In this document: piece after piece, positions 36,501-47,422 of the stretch
Layout of the letters: the number at the start of each line of letters is the position of its first letter
Numbering within the stretch: the first letter of the stretch is position 1
Source of the DNA: Enoplosus armatus
Taxonomy: Eukaryota; Chordata; Actinopteri; Centrarchiformes; Enoplosidae
Direction of reading: 5' to 3'
Length of the DNA stretch: 64,000 nt
NCBI RefSeq assembly: GCF_043641665.1
Contig: NC_092200.1
Location: 6,357,694-6,421,693, forward strand
Translations under genes and position numbers: made by a program
Notes under the pieces: generated by a model
What the model was told of the DNA's origin: nothing
Databases searched by the model: none
The model's input: the letters and a program-made list of their open reading frames with translations, nothing else

Positions 36501-38188
36501 GATGTGTTCTCCTCCCCCCTCTGGCCTGAAGGGGCGTGTGTCGTCCTGAGCCTTGTCCAGCTTTATAGGCTGGATCCTGAGATGATCTTCCATGGCCAAA
36601 ATCATCTTGGACACTGCCCCCCCTCACTGAGCCCATTTCCTCTTGAGATGGTGGTTTGGGCGGTTTGATTGGTCCTTGCCGTCGCTTTGCCTCAGTATGT
36701 TTCCTCTGATGATCATCAGGTTGAAAGTTTGGACCTGCCCTGCTCCTCTGAGTTCTTTCCCTTTTGTCTGAAGGTGGGTTTTCTCCTTTAGTGTCTTTTG
36801 ACCTCTGGCCCCCTACTGTAGAGTTGTTCTCCTTTAAGTGAGTACCCTTTTCACTTTGTGGTCCTCTCCTCTGCTCCTGGCTAAACTTCCTGGATTTTTT
36901 ATCCCAGGCATCCTGGTCTTCATTGGTTCGTTCCAAATTCCTGCCTGTCTCCTCTCTTCGCCAGCTGGGTCCATCAGGTCCATCCATGGGATGTGCCCCT
37001 GAGTGACCGCCCCCGACACCTCCAGGTCTTTGCCACCAGGAGCTGGAGCCACCAAAATTCCCATTTACACTTCTATTCCCTTCTCTCCTGCCTCTACCTC
37101 TGCCTCGCCTTCTGGCTCCATCCTCTCCTTGGTAGGGAGGATGCTGATGCAATGCATAATTTGAATTATCATGGCTAAATGGAGGGTTGAAGTCCTGATG
37201 AAAGTGTCCATATTGTTGAGAAGGATCATAACTGTTACTACTCAGGTTTCTGTCATTGTTGTGTCTGGGTCGACCTCTTCTGGATTTGTGTTGGTGCGGT
37301 TTTTGACGTGACGCCTCATCTGGATTGAGGTCAGGTGGGTCTGCAAGCAGAAAAAGTGACTGATGCTGTGTGTGTAATACAATTACAGTAAATATGTTTA
37401 ATAGGAGGAATAACAAAAATCACACAGTAATTTCAAATACTGTCTGTGATATGTCAAATACCATAACCAATCAAAAGCTACCAGAGCCCACAATAATGTC
37501 TTAAAATTTACATAATCTAGTATGACCTAAACTGAAAACAACAAAACATTTGGATCTACATATTAATCTATTCATTCAGCATTTTTCTGTCGATGGACTT
37601 GGCCTTTAAAAATAACTCGGCCCACAGATATAATATTGCTATTACGAAACTAGTTAGCTAACAACACAATTTAGATGATTAATAATCAATACATACATTT
37701 CATATGTATTATCTATTAGACGCACACACTGGTGCTACTATGAGCTAACAGGCTAGTTACATGTTCATTAGCTCCTGCTACTGTATCTCAGATCAGATTT
37801 AGTATTGGCTATCAAAGTTCACTGTCACATGATGTCACGTCAGCCACGAATAGCCTGATCACACTGAGATGCAATGCTAACGTTAGCAACCCTTAGCACG
37901 CTAAACGTGTACTAAGCTATATCTTGAATGAAAAATTAGCTCGCTACTGTTAGCTGAAAGTTCATGTTAGCTAACGTTAGCTATAAAACAACACCAGCTA
38001 ACCCTAACAGTTACCACGTAAAGAGAATGTGTAAAACGTTAGCAAGCAAGTTTAAGTGGGCAGCCTAACGTTACAGACACATTCAGTTCAATTTTGATAG
38101 TAAGAACTTGATTTTGTACAGGCACACGCTCACTGTGTGGTTAAATTATTAAGACAGCGTGTCAGCTACCTGAGGAGCCCTCAGCCAT
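26766..38188 (-). CDS. nfx1: NF-X1-type zinc finger protein NFX1, complete
   Basis: 23 coding exons, 5' to 3': 38170-38188, 36435-37340, 35887-36048, 35491-35568, 35208-35313, 34744-34815, 34482-34621, 34260-34359, 33945-34162, 33171-33268, 33058-33088, 32876-32958, 32011-32119, 31665-31784, 31501-31580, 31177-31407, 30671-30744, 30486-30587, 29973-30110, 29745-29811, 27208-27353, 26997-27101, 26766-26841. Every junction is GT-AG and in phase; total 3261 nt, 1086 residues (human NFX1 about 1120). Domains: basic RGR-rich N-terminus (1-308), RING/PHD-like module (about 320-380), NF-X1 zinc fingers (about 395-865), R3H (about 979-1030), C-terminus ending VIDYFDVQD as in human. Known role: nuclear and cytoplasmic regulator that binds X-box DNA and mRNA-linked partners, with E3-like zinc chemistry. 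The start is supported by an in-frame TGA directly before the ATG. Confidence 0.97.
27490..27725. repeat. Dispersed repeat, CAACCTGGGGGTC type, inverted
   Basis: Ends with GGGGTCACAAGCCAGAAAGG followed by TTGGGAACCAGTG, the complement of the start of the copy at 11935. Immediately precedes the Tc1 fragment. Confidence 0.65.
27858..28239 (+). pseudogene. Decayed Tc1/mariner transposase fragment
   Basis: The plus-strand translation resembles the C-terminal third of Tc1-type transposases: [34 protein letters not shown], then [10 protein letters not shown]. After the frame decays, the element ends in CACATACTTTTGGGCATGTA, the typical Tc1-type terminal sequence. In the family the motif reads NPIEHLW, where E is the third catalytic acidic residue; here that codon (27982-27984) is TAA. 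Another stop follows near 28015 and the 5' two thirds are missing. Inserted antisense to nfx1 in intron 20, so it cannot encode an active enzyme. Confidence 0.85.
30111..30485 (-). other. nfx1: nfx1 intron 18
   Basis: 375 bases of AT-rich sequence; nothing recognised. Confidence 0.7.
30671..35313 (-). CDS. nfx1: nfx1 exons 5-17: NF-X1 zinc finger array
   Basis: Thirteen small exons encode eight or nine repeats of the NF-X1 type, with core H-x-C-x3-CH-x-G-x-C-x2-C. Clear examples are [17 protein letters not shown], the [18 protein letters not shown] finger, the [18 protein letters not shown] finger, the [18 protein letters not shown] finger and the HSEEKCPPC finger. These fingers bind zinc and in NFX1 mediate DNA binding and probable E2 contacts. 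Exon 11 (33058-33088) is only 31 nt. No cysteine gaps or frameshifts were seen, so the array looks functional. Confidence 0.96.
30745..31176 (-). other. nfx1: nfx1 intron 16
   Basis: 432 bases; no repeat or RNA gene recognised. Confidence 0.7.
32120..32875 (-). other. nfx1: nfx1 intron 12 with dispersed repeat
   Basis: From about 32400 to 32535 it holds a repeat ending TGCCTAATAAACTGGCAACT then CAGTGTA, the common fish CCTAATAAAGTGGC type. The rest is unremarkable. Confidence 0.65.
33269..33944 (-). other. nfx1: nfx1 intron 9
   Basis: 676 bases, AT-rich; nothing recognised. Confidence 0.7.
34816..35207 (-). other. nfx1: nfx1 intron 5
   Basis: 392 bases including a short TA-rich run near 34899-34912; nothing else seen. 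Confidence 0.7.
35491..36048 (-). CDS. nfx1: nfx1 exons 3-4: RING/PHD-like zinc module
   Basis: Exons 35887-36048 and 35491-35568 encode the Cys/His module: CMVCC, then [19 protein letters not shown] and WRCPACQ. Spacing fits a C4HC3 RING/PHD-type zinc finger as in human NFX1, which is linked to ubiquitin ligase activity. The [17 protein letters not shown] stretch is identical to the human residues. The module is split by an intron right after the conserved ASQAD, phase 1. Confidence 0.96.
35569..35886 (-). other. nfx1: nfx1 intron 3
   Basis: 318 bases, with a T-rich stretch near 35598-35608; nothing recognised. Confidence 0.7.
36049..36434 (-). other. nfx1: nfx1 intron 2
   Basis: 386 bases of AT-rich sequence; nothing recognised. 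Confidence 0.7.
36435..38188 (-). CDS. nfx1: nfx1 exons 1-2: N-terminal low-complexity region
   Basis: Exon 1 (38170-38188) carries only MAEGSS plus one base. The 906-nt exon 2 (36435-37340) encodes the rest of the disordered N-terminus: a [13 protein letters not shown] start, an RRGRGRGRR tract, many Q/H/S residues, and [10 protein letters not shown]. Human NFX1 has a PAM2 motif here for poly(A)-binding protein; only a weak LNPDEA-like trace is visible. Sequence between residues 20 and 300 is poorly conserved in the family, so the assignment rests on the flanking exons and the continuous frame. Confidence 0.93.
37341..38169 (-). other. nfx1: nfx1 intron 1 with GCTAACGTTAGC motifs
   Basis: 829 bases between the tiny first coding exon and exon 2. 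It contains several copies of the palindrome-like AACGTTA word (near 37880, 37973, 38038 and 38066), two as full GCTAACGTTAGC. No repeat boundaries are visible. Close to the promoter, so possibly regulatory. Confidence 0.5.
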
Positions 38189-38460
38189 TCAGTTTGAACT
38201 CTTGTTGCTTCTTGCTTCTCCCACGCCAAGTTTGAGGACAACAGTCTGTTTTGTGAGAGATGACAAGCGTATCCAGATACTCAGCGACAATATCCACTCT
38301 TTTCCACTTGTGTTCTGGTTGTCAAAACTGAGACGAACTCCCTCAAAACCGGCAGCAATCTCCTCCTTCAACTCACCTTATCAACACTAGCTTAAGGCTA
38401 ACACAAGCTATGTTATGCTAGCGAGAATCGGAAGCGGAACTTCCGTTCGGTATTTTTAAA
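38189..38460 (-). promoter_or_regulatory. nfx1: nfx1 5' leader and core promoter
   Basis: On the minus strand ACGGAAGT (38439-38446) followed by TCCGCTTCC forms a pair of opposed ETS-type sites, typical of TATA-less housekeeping promoters. No ATG occurs between there and the nfx1 start. A perfect donor match, AAG|GTGAGT, sits at 38376 within the presumed leader and could define a non-coding exon in some transcripts. Confidence 0.45.
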
Positions 38461-40219
38461 ATAAAACGCAAATGTCCACAGAAATTTAACCTAGCAGGAA
38501 ATACGTTTGCCCTACAGAACCCCCATCTGATAACACTACATATATCTTGGACCATAAAGGGGCCAAACTAGCAGGTATAATAAATATTAGTTAGTTATTA
38601 ATTATTGGCTAAGGACAGCCCATTCAAGGATCCCTGAGGATAAAAAGACACTTTACAGAAATTTACATTATACAACGAGCACAAGGTGGCGCTCCATGTT
38701 TGAATTAGTAGCCCATAGCAGGGAATACAGGGGTTTTTCTGATTCAGAATGGGAGAAAAACATTTGATTGAATACCTGTGCAACGTGGTTTTGCATATGT
38801 TTATGCACTAAAACTGAATTTCTAACACAAGGTCCTGCCCCATCTGAACAACTTTAGCTGGTTAGGAGAAGGTCTGGGTTGAATTAATTGTGTAGGTATT
38901 GTGACAGACAGCTTTGAATTTGGTTTAAAAAAGGAAGTACTTTGTGGCAATCTGTTGGTTGTATTATACATATACATATTGTATCACATGTGTATTACAT
39001 ATCTTTGATGTGTGGCTGTCTGGCTGCAAACTAGATTCCCTCTGGGAGAATACATTTTTAAATGTATTGACCTGAATTTATTCGAGAGTTCGATTAGCTT
39101 AACCATACATATATGACATCTATTTATTAACACTCACTCAATTCACAGAAAACCCAGTGTAAAGGTCACCATTTTCCCCCAAGTGACAGTCAACTGGACT
39201 AAACTGAAATTAACTCATCTGACAGTAGGGGACACTAGTGCAAACTTACCGCAACCAACTGTTCTGTTTTATCAGCCCATGTCTGCATGTTAGCCTAGGA
39301 AAATTAATGTAATTGCCGGTAACATCACCGTGGTGATTTTGCATAGCAGTTACTAACTTTGGACCAAACTCAAAACGAGGCCGTTTGAACACTACCCAAA
39401 AATTTTATATAAAATGAGAACCTACGAAATAATGTGGTGCAATTATTTTTAAGGTAGCTATTCTCAAAGTTTTGTGTCATTACGTTAAAAAGTAGAAGGC
39501 CTAACGGACGATTTTCAACCGTTAGCATTGGAGATTAAAAGAAGCTTTACGTTGAATTGTGTTGCTTTTAAAGGCAGCTAGGTCCAACTGACAATATTTA
39601 GGTGGGCTCGTATTCTTCTAATGCTACTCAGGGCTGTAAATGTCCTGCTTATTGTCGCTTCAAGTCAAACAAACGAAACATTAATGTTTTTGTGTCTAAA
39701 TGGTTGTTTTCTGTTCCTGGCCTACAGTCACAGATTCCAGATCACGCATGCGCAAAGTGGCTCCTCAGCCCCGTCAACCAGGCGAGGTGGGTGGGAGGGA
39801 GTTGCGTCAAGTTGACACCAATGGGAACAAAATACCGGATAACGGATAATTTTGTTTTCAAAATAAAATAGTAAAAGTCTCTCGATGAGAGCCTTCTGCT
39901 TTTTGTCGCAAAAACAAGTGTAACGCAACTATTCGTGTACATTATGACAACAATTTGATTTTATATCACCAGAAACTATATTTAGATGCTTACATCTTGA
40001 GCAATACTAACAAAATATAGCAAAAGGTAGCAGCTATTTTTTCCAGAAAGTATCAACATAATAAACACATTTTGAAGACGTATGCGTTAATTGTCCTACC
40101 ATATGTGACAAGGGCATTCAAATAACAGCTATTTTTTTCCTTTACTACCTCGAATTTCTTGAAACAATCATTCAAACATTAATTTTGGTATTTACAAAAA
40201 AAAAGTCACCCGGGGTTTT
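38461..40219. promoter_or_regulatory. Divergent interval between nfx1 and asap1
   Basis: About 1.8 kb without a gene. An NRF1-like CGCATGCGCA lies at 39745-39754, followed by GGTGGGTGGGAGGG, a GC-box-like stretch near 39788. These could serve either gene. The rest is AT-rich and unremarkable. Confidence 0.4.
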
Positions 40220-40889
40220 ATTTTGATAACAGTGACCGGAAATCACGTCTTTCCTTCCAACTAGCTTGACACTGGCTCAGAGAAGCTTGAGCGCGGCCGA
40301 GCAGGAGAGAGTGGCAGTGAATGTGTCTGCGGCAGCGTTTAGCATTAAAAACACAAACTACGGCTGACGAAGAGAGGACCAAACCCGCTGCAGTTGGAGA
40401 CGACCTCGGCAGACTATGGACTATGATAAATTTTAAACATAGGCTGGTAACGGTGGGCTGTTTTGACGACAAGCGGCTTATTGAACATCTGTAGAGCATA
40501 ATGAGGGCATCCGCTATTCTTTACGGTGGTTTTTCCTCCGAGGTTTAGTTAGACGCAGAGTGACACTATTTATAAATGCGTCGCTTTTAGACATCCTCTC
40601 AAGGAATAGACACACCGAGGGGACACAGCCTGTAGAAATTTAGTTAATTCCCTCCTCCCATGGCCCCTGGGGAACAGTGAAGTCATTTGAGAAGTCACCG
40701 GAGAAGAAGACACGTCTTAATCATCTCGATAGTTTTACACAGTTTTGCGTGGAAAATCGGCTTTCCCTTCCATCCGCTCGCGGTCGCACCAGACTCCCCC
40801 TGCTTTCTCTCTATTTTTGAATCTTACATGGTTTTGTCTTTCTGAGCATTCATCGCCAACCCTCCTGTGGGCATTTTCCCCGTTAAAGG
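40220..40889 (+). promoter_or_regulatory. asap1: asap1 promoter and uORF-rich 5' leader
   Basis: Begins near GTGACCGGAAATCACGTC (ETS-like plus CRE-like words at about 40232-40249), then CG-rich sequence. Between 40321 and the main start are at least six upstream ATGs, each closed before the main ORF. The largest runs 40321-40494 (57 codons); others start at 40416, 40501, 40576, 40660 and 40828. An in-frame TAA at 40884-40886 precedes the main ATG by one codon. The transcription start is inferred, so the number of uORFs actually transcribed is uncertain. Confidence 0.5.
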
Positions 40890-41015
40890 ATGCCGGATCA
40901 AATATCGGTGTCCGAGTTTCTCTCGGAGACAACAGAGGATTACAATTCCCCGACCACATCCAGCTTCACCACCCGACTGCAGAGCTGCAGGAACACAGTG
41001 AATGTGCTGGAGGAG
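40890..41015 (+). CDS. asap1: asap1 coding exon 1
   Basis: 42 codons from ATG at 40890 (A at -3) to donor GAG|GTAAGG. The upstream in-frame TAA excludes an N-terminal extension from this exon, so the short MPDQ start is used here, as in ASAP2 and the short human ASAP1 form. Confidence 0.95.
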
Positions 41016-44000
41016 GTAAGGCCACGGTGTCAGCCTGCCTGCAAGCTGCACGCATGATGGATGGATGGATGATTGATGATGCCTAATTAAACAGCACAAC
41101 CAAAGAGATTACATTATCATATTTAAAACATTCTTTAATGAAAATACAACAGGTTTTAATGGTGGAATGCAGTTTACATACGGCCAACGCTACACACAAT
41201 CAACCCTAAATTCAACTGGTGATATTTGACTGCATTTCAAAATCCCATAAGAGGCGCAGATTCATTATTATGCTGCACATCCGCCCCCTCAGGAAAGAAA
41301 ATAATTGCACCTGTTGAGCTGCAGTTGCTGTGAAAGTGCATTTTTTTTATGTGGTACACTCATTCTAGTTCACTACTATTTCCCCACACATACAGATAGT
41401 TGATGCAGAGCTTGCTTGTGGAGGTGAACTTTCATCTTGTGTGTTTGTGAATCTTGTGCTTCTTTCTTGCCAGATATGTAGAGTAATAATAGAGGGGGTG
41501 GATGGCTTTGGTGGAAGAGTGTAGGGAATAGGAGGATGTGCACTCAGGCCTGCAGCTCTCTGTGTTCACTATTACATAACTCACAGCTTCAGAGCATGCT
41601 GCCAGGCCGTTGCAGTGTGTGTGTGAGAGTGAGAGACACTGGCACTGAGATCTGGATTTAACTTTCTGGATTATAGAGATCTCCCACACTCACATAGGCC
41701 AGATTGCATTTAAAAACGCTAGATTTCTTCTCAAAAGTGAAATACTGCGCAGAAACACTCTCAAAGCCACACTTCATGATGCTGTGTCACCTATGATCAT
41801 GTAGTAGGAGTGTAATCAGGCCAGGCAGGTGGGTTGCTATGTGTATATGTGTGTGTGCCTCCCACCTCCCCACCCCCACCGTCACCCTCCATTGGCATCC
41901 TTCCTGCTGTGAGTGAATGGAGCATCAAACCAGGGGAGCGCACACCTTCGCTGTTGTCCGTTAATGCCCAGAGGTGACCTCATTTCCTACTTTAAAACAC
42001 ATTTTGCTGCAGACGTGAATGACTTCACTCACAGTATTTAGAGTAATCATGTAAAGCAGAAACACTGAACATGATACCCAGCTTTTCATTTATGCTGCTT
42101 TAAAGTGACTAAATGGGGTTTATTTGTAATTGAATAACGTAATGTAAACATTAAGATGAGCAGGACAGTAACCAGAGATGCTTTGTTTAAAGGAAAAAAC
42201 ACAGGCCCCTCTTCAATAGCTACTACAGCACGCGGCCTGTTATCCGTCACTTCTAACTTCAGTCCTTTACAAGCGTATAATAACACAATAATAGAAAATC
42301 TACCAAAACAGAACCGGGGCCGTGTTTATTCTCAACCCTTAAGCACACTGTGTGTCTGCTGACTGTAACAAGGAAAAGGCTCTCGCATCATGAATCACCT
42401 CTCTGGCTCTGTGCCTCTGAACCCAGAGAGAGAGAGAGAGAGACTGCAGCAGCACAAACGAAAAACATCTGTTAGAAAGGGCCGCCATGTGCGCTGGGCT
42501 TCAGTAGCCGCTCTGGAATTTTTTTTGCAGAGATCACATGACAAGGAAGACCATTATTCTGGTACCAACGAGCAAGCAACATGCTCTTCAGCGTTTAAAC
42601 AAAGGCACGATGCCCCTGATCCATTACAGGGAGGATAGTCGGCGTCAAACTGGGATCCACCCGTCAGACGCAGGCTGTGGCAAACACACAAGCAGCAGAC
42701 AGCCAGCCTTAAGCCATGAATACTGTTAGATTAGTGTCTGTTTTATACAATCTGTTTGATCCCTGCGTAGACATGTAAGGACTCACTTGCATCATACACC
42801 CAACAGAGCTGCTGCAGTGAAGGAAAACTGCCTTCGGCGTCACTTTGCCTGAAGAGAAGTTTGTTTAAAATGTCCCGGGTTTCTGCTGAGCTCCGGGTTC
42901 CTGTCCTCAAACTTAAAGCAGTCATCCCTTTTTTTTTTCTCCAAGTCATTTCCTCGGTATGTTGACAAGGTAAATTATGCAAAGGTACGACTTGAATATT
43001 TCATGCTGTAACCTGAGGGGGTGAGTTGACCCACACGAGGGTAGTTATTCTCTGAGTCATCTGGAGGTGCAAAGAAAGGGAGTTGTCGCAGGATCATATC
43101 GTCTTAATTCAGCACCACACTATCAATTATTGATCAGAGCATAATGACACGAAAGTATTCATGACTCCTGAGCCTCCACCCTGTAACTTTTCTCCCCCTG
43201 TGGTGGCAGCAGAGCACACAAAGATGTTTACTGTTTACTCTTGGATCAGTGCGGCAATATGGGAAACAATGAGCAGTGAGATGGAGAGATAAAGTCTTAA
43301 AAATAATCGTTCCGGCTTGCTGTCTTGACTGCTTGAGACACAGGAGATGGGGCATTGTGTTTGTGTGTGTGTGTGGGTGGCAGACGGAAGCTGGTTGGTA
43401 TGTCTGGGTTTTATTTTGGGGTCATATTTGGTGCTAAGCAGTCATTGTTGCGGTGTTTTTTTCCCCGCTGCATTTCCCAGAAAGCAATGTTGGATTTTCT
43501 GTTGGTGAAGTTGGAGGGACTGTAGGTGGTAATTATCTTTTGTTCATCCAGATTCCAGAGATTCTAGCTGCAACTAACTAGGATTTTCATTATTGATTAT
43601 TGTCAAAAATAACGGTAAATGCCCTCCCATATTCCGGGAACACAAAGTCTTAGAATTGGTTATCTAAGGATATGAATCAATGAATGGTGTTTTTGATCTG
43701 CTAGAGTTGGAGCATAAGGTTGACATTGCCGGGCAGTTGGTCGGACCGTCAAACAGCTTGGGAGCGAAATATCTAACAGTTACTAACCATATTGCCACAT
43801 AATTTTGTTTATTCTAATTTCTCATAACCCAGTTGGCAGATTTGCATATTTTGGTTATCAAGCTGAAAACCCTTTTTGGTTTTTATGACCCTCTGACCTT
43901 TTCTTGAGTGCCACCCTCAGGACAAAGGTACATTTTTTTAGCACTGCAATAATGATAAAACCTCAAAAACAGGAAGATGTATTTGTTTTAGTGTGCAGTT

Positions 44001-47000
44001 TGTGACATCCAAGACTTTTGAGGTTGATTTGTGTCTTGAACATTGTGCCACAAGCATGATGCATCTGTTTTTATTGTCTCTGGTTACCTGGAAAACCGTC
44101 TCTAACAATTAACCTCCCAAAAAAGCCAAAATTCTGACTGAATCATTTTCTGTTAAAAAATCGACATATTATTTTATTATTATATAGAGTATATTGTATT
44201 TAGTAGTGGAGATTGCTGATAACGATAACTACCGCTTTCTTCTATTAATTCTAGAAATACACCCATATGGTAGTTGGTAGCGGTAGTTGAATTTCTGTGA
44301 ACTGATACAACTGCCTCAGCTACTCAATCAATTAGAGCTGCAACGATTGGTCATATAATTGATTAGTCAATAGACAGGAGATTAATAGGCAACTATCTTC
44401 ACAATCAATTAATTATTTAAGTCATTATTTTAGCAAAACTAATAACATTCTCTGGTTACAGATTCTTCAACATGAGGATCTGTTGCTTTTCTCTGTTTTA
44501 TATCACTGTAAACTGAATATTTTGGGGGTTTGGACATTTGAAGTCTCAACTTGGACTTTCAGAAACTGATGGACATTTTTCAGTATTTTCTGACCCAGAC
44601 TTAGTGATCTAACCAAGAAAACAATCAGCAGATTAATTGATAATGAAATAATAGTTGCAGATCTACAATAAATGTATGATTAAGTCTTTAAAAACACAAA
44701 GTTGTCTAAAGATAACCTCGTCTGAAAGCCTTAATCAGATTCTCTCCTGCTCTGCACAGGCTCAAACTAAAATGTGCCATATATCAGCGCCAGTCGATGA
44801 GGCATTGACAGACAGAAATCCAAACTGTAGCCTATAACATTACATACAACTCATCAGTACCCGGATCTTTCCTCCCAAAGAAGAGCAAACACAATAACTC
44901 AGAGAAAAGCAAATCTGACATTTGCTTGTATGAAAATGTCAGAGTTTATTTCTCTCCTGCTTTCTCAGATTGTCTCTGATATAAGTTAAAATTAGCAGCA
45001 GGCACTTGTTATTGCCCCGTGGGGCATGTATTGTCTTCCTCTCTGCCCCACAGATGGTACTTTGCGTCATTGGGTTTGCTTTCCTAAACCACAGAGAGCC
45101 ACAGCAGCGATACAAGGGAAACCCTCACTGCATTGGCATTCCTTTGAGCATGCCTCTCGCACCACATCACATGGGCTGGAGCAGAAAAATGTTGACTTTT
45201 CACAGTCATTCTATTCAAGCATGGCTGGGCTTGACCTAATAGGCAGAGGCCCTTTATATTTTTGACTTTTATATAACATCCTTTTCAGTCACAGCATTTT
45301 AAGCTTGAGACACTTTAGAGAGTTCAATGCTGTCCTGTATTTTAACAAAAAAAGCTGAATGAGGAGTTTTATTCCAAACCACTGCGTATTTATACTGGAA
45401 TGAAAGTCATTGCCTGAAGTCATCATAGAGTAATTGTAAGATTGCAAAAGTGAAATAAAAAGTCCCATAACTGTTGCCAGGAAAGGACTTAACATTCCTA
45501 CCATTCTTTTAAAAGCCATAGAGTTCATTTATGTCAATTTATACAAGTTAGTGTCCCGACAATAAATTTCTCATTTTGGAAGAAACTCCTCTTGGAGTTG
45601 CTCTGTGGAGATTGTGGCCACTAGTGAAGCTGTAGAGCAAGATAACGATGGGATACACATTTGTGTAACACGCGGAAATGCATATGTGGTGGTACTGCGT
45701 TTTCAGATTAGTCGATTAATCATCTCGTCTGTAAAATATCAGAGGGATAGTGAAACATCCCATCCATCACAGTTTCCCAGAACCCAAGATGACAACAATC
45801 CAAAATGCGAACGATTATTTGACAATCAAAATAATGTGATGAAGTCGATTGACTAATTGCTCTAAAATACTCCATTAGGGATCATGCTGTTTCTTTTTTT
45901 ATCCAGCCCTCAATAGATGAAACTATGTCTGATAGTCTTATAATTAAAGTTATCAAACAGTGGAAGTTAGAGAATGTTGCATACTGCAAAAATGTGGGTA
46001 TATTATCTAAATTACGTTTGTGTTCATGATTCACAAAAGCATTGTTGTTTCTTTCTGGGTTCAAAATGAGGGTGTATAGTAAAACATACACTATTTGTTA
46101 ATTATCATAGCTTCAAGTTGTTTATCTGAAAAGCGCCTGAGGCCGTATCCTAGATGACGCGCTGTCATGTGAGACTTCGACCTCGTCACATGTAACATCC
46201 AGTCAACCCACAGAGAGCCAGTTGTAACAATGTCTACACAGATAACAGATAATCTTTTGTTTTTTTCCTGCACATATTTGGTCATTTAGCCTTAGAGGTT
46301 CTTGATCTGGAAGCTACTTGAAAGTCATATTAAACCACAGTTTCATTCTCATTTTATTTGTCACAGCTTATGTGTTTCGCCTGTTGGGGAATATATTCTG
46401 TCACATACTTAATTAACACTGAATACATTTGTGTGTGCCATGTGGCTGTCTGTTAGTGGAGTGTTGAGTACTTTTAGAAGATTAAAATCACTTTTTAATC
46501 GTTATATTCTGCTGTATTGTTGGTTAAAATTTGAATTATTAATACAATAAATAGATACATTGGATCATGGATTATTCTGACCCTAATTTAACCCTAACCC
46601 TTTTTTTTCTCCATCTCTTGCTTGATTTGGCTCCATATTTTGGACTGCTTTTAGACCCCCCCACCCCACCAGAAATGAGGCAAAAACTATGAATAATTCA
46701 AAAGGACGAGACGGGTTTTTATCATACTTGGCTTTACATAACAAAACTGAGTGCTGGCTATTTAAGGCTCCATTCTGCAACATTTGCATCTGAGGAGCAC
46801 AGCTGTGTCAGATTCAATTATTAATGAACTTATGGCTTTTTATTCATCATTTGTCCCTCGTGTCACCAAACCCAGTGAATCATATGGTGTGAGAGAATGG
46901 GAGCATTTTTGGTCCCTTGGCACCGTTACTCACATGACATGTTGTTCCAGTTAAACTAAACTGTAAAAAAAAAAAAAGCAGTTAAAGTGGTCATTTTTGA

Positions 47001-47387
47001 TATTCTCAAACTTAGTTTTGACATTTTGAGTGCTGACTGAGTGATGTTAAAAGAAAACATAGTGAGATAACAGTGACACCAGTGCTATGATGTTTATGAG
47101 CCTTTTGACCCCCTTTTCCACCTGTCAGCATTGAAGTAGTAAAACTGACACGTTTTTGTATGGAAATGTTTCAGATTGTTGCTTTAAGTTCAGACTCAAG
47201 CACATCAGTTTAAAATGCGTACTGTAGTCAGGAGGGCTGAAAAACTCACAACTTCAGTTGTTCCTCAAATTGAATTCTTTGCCTCGAAGCGTTCATGTCA
47301 TCAATGGAGCTACTATGCAGGGGTCAAGTGACGCTTATTGACCACACAAGTTGAAAGTAGTGGAAAGAGCAAAGGCAATAGCAGAAA

Positions 47388-47422
<35 letters not shown>

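Noticed and set aside
36405..36668. Plus-strand frame opposite nfx1 exon 2
   Set aside because: Antisense shadow of a well-supported exon.
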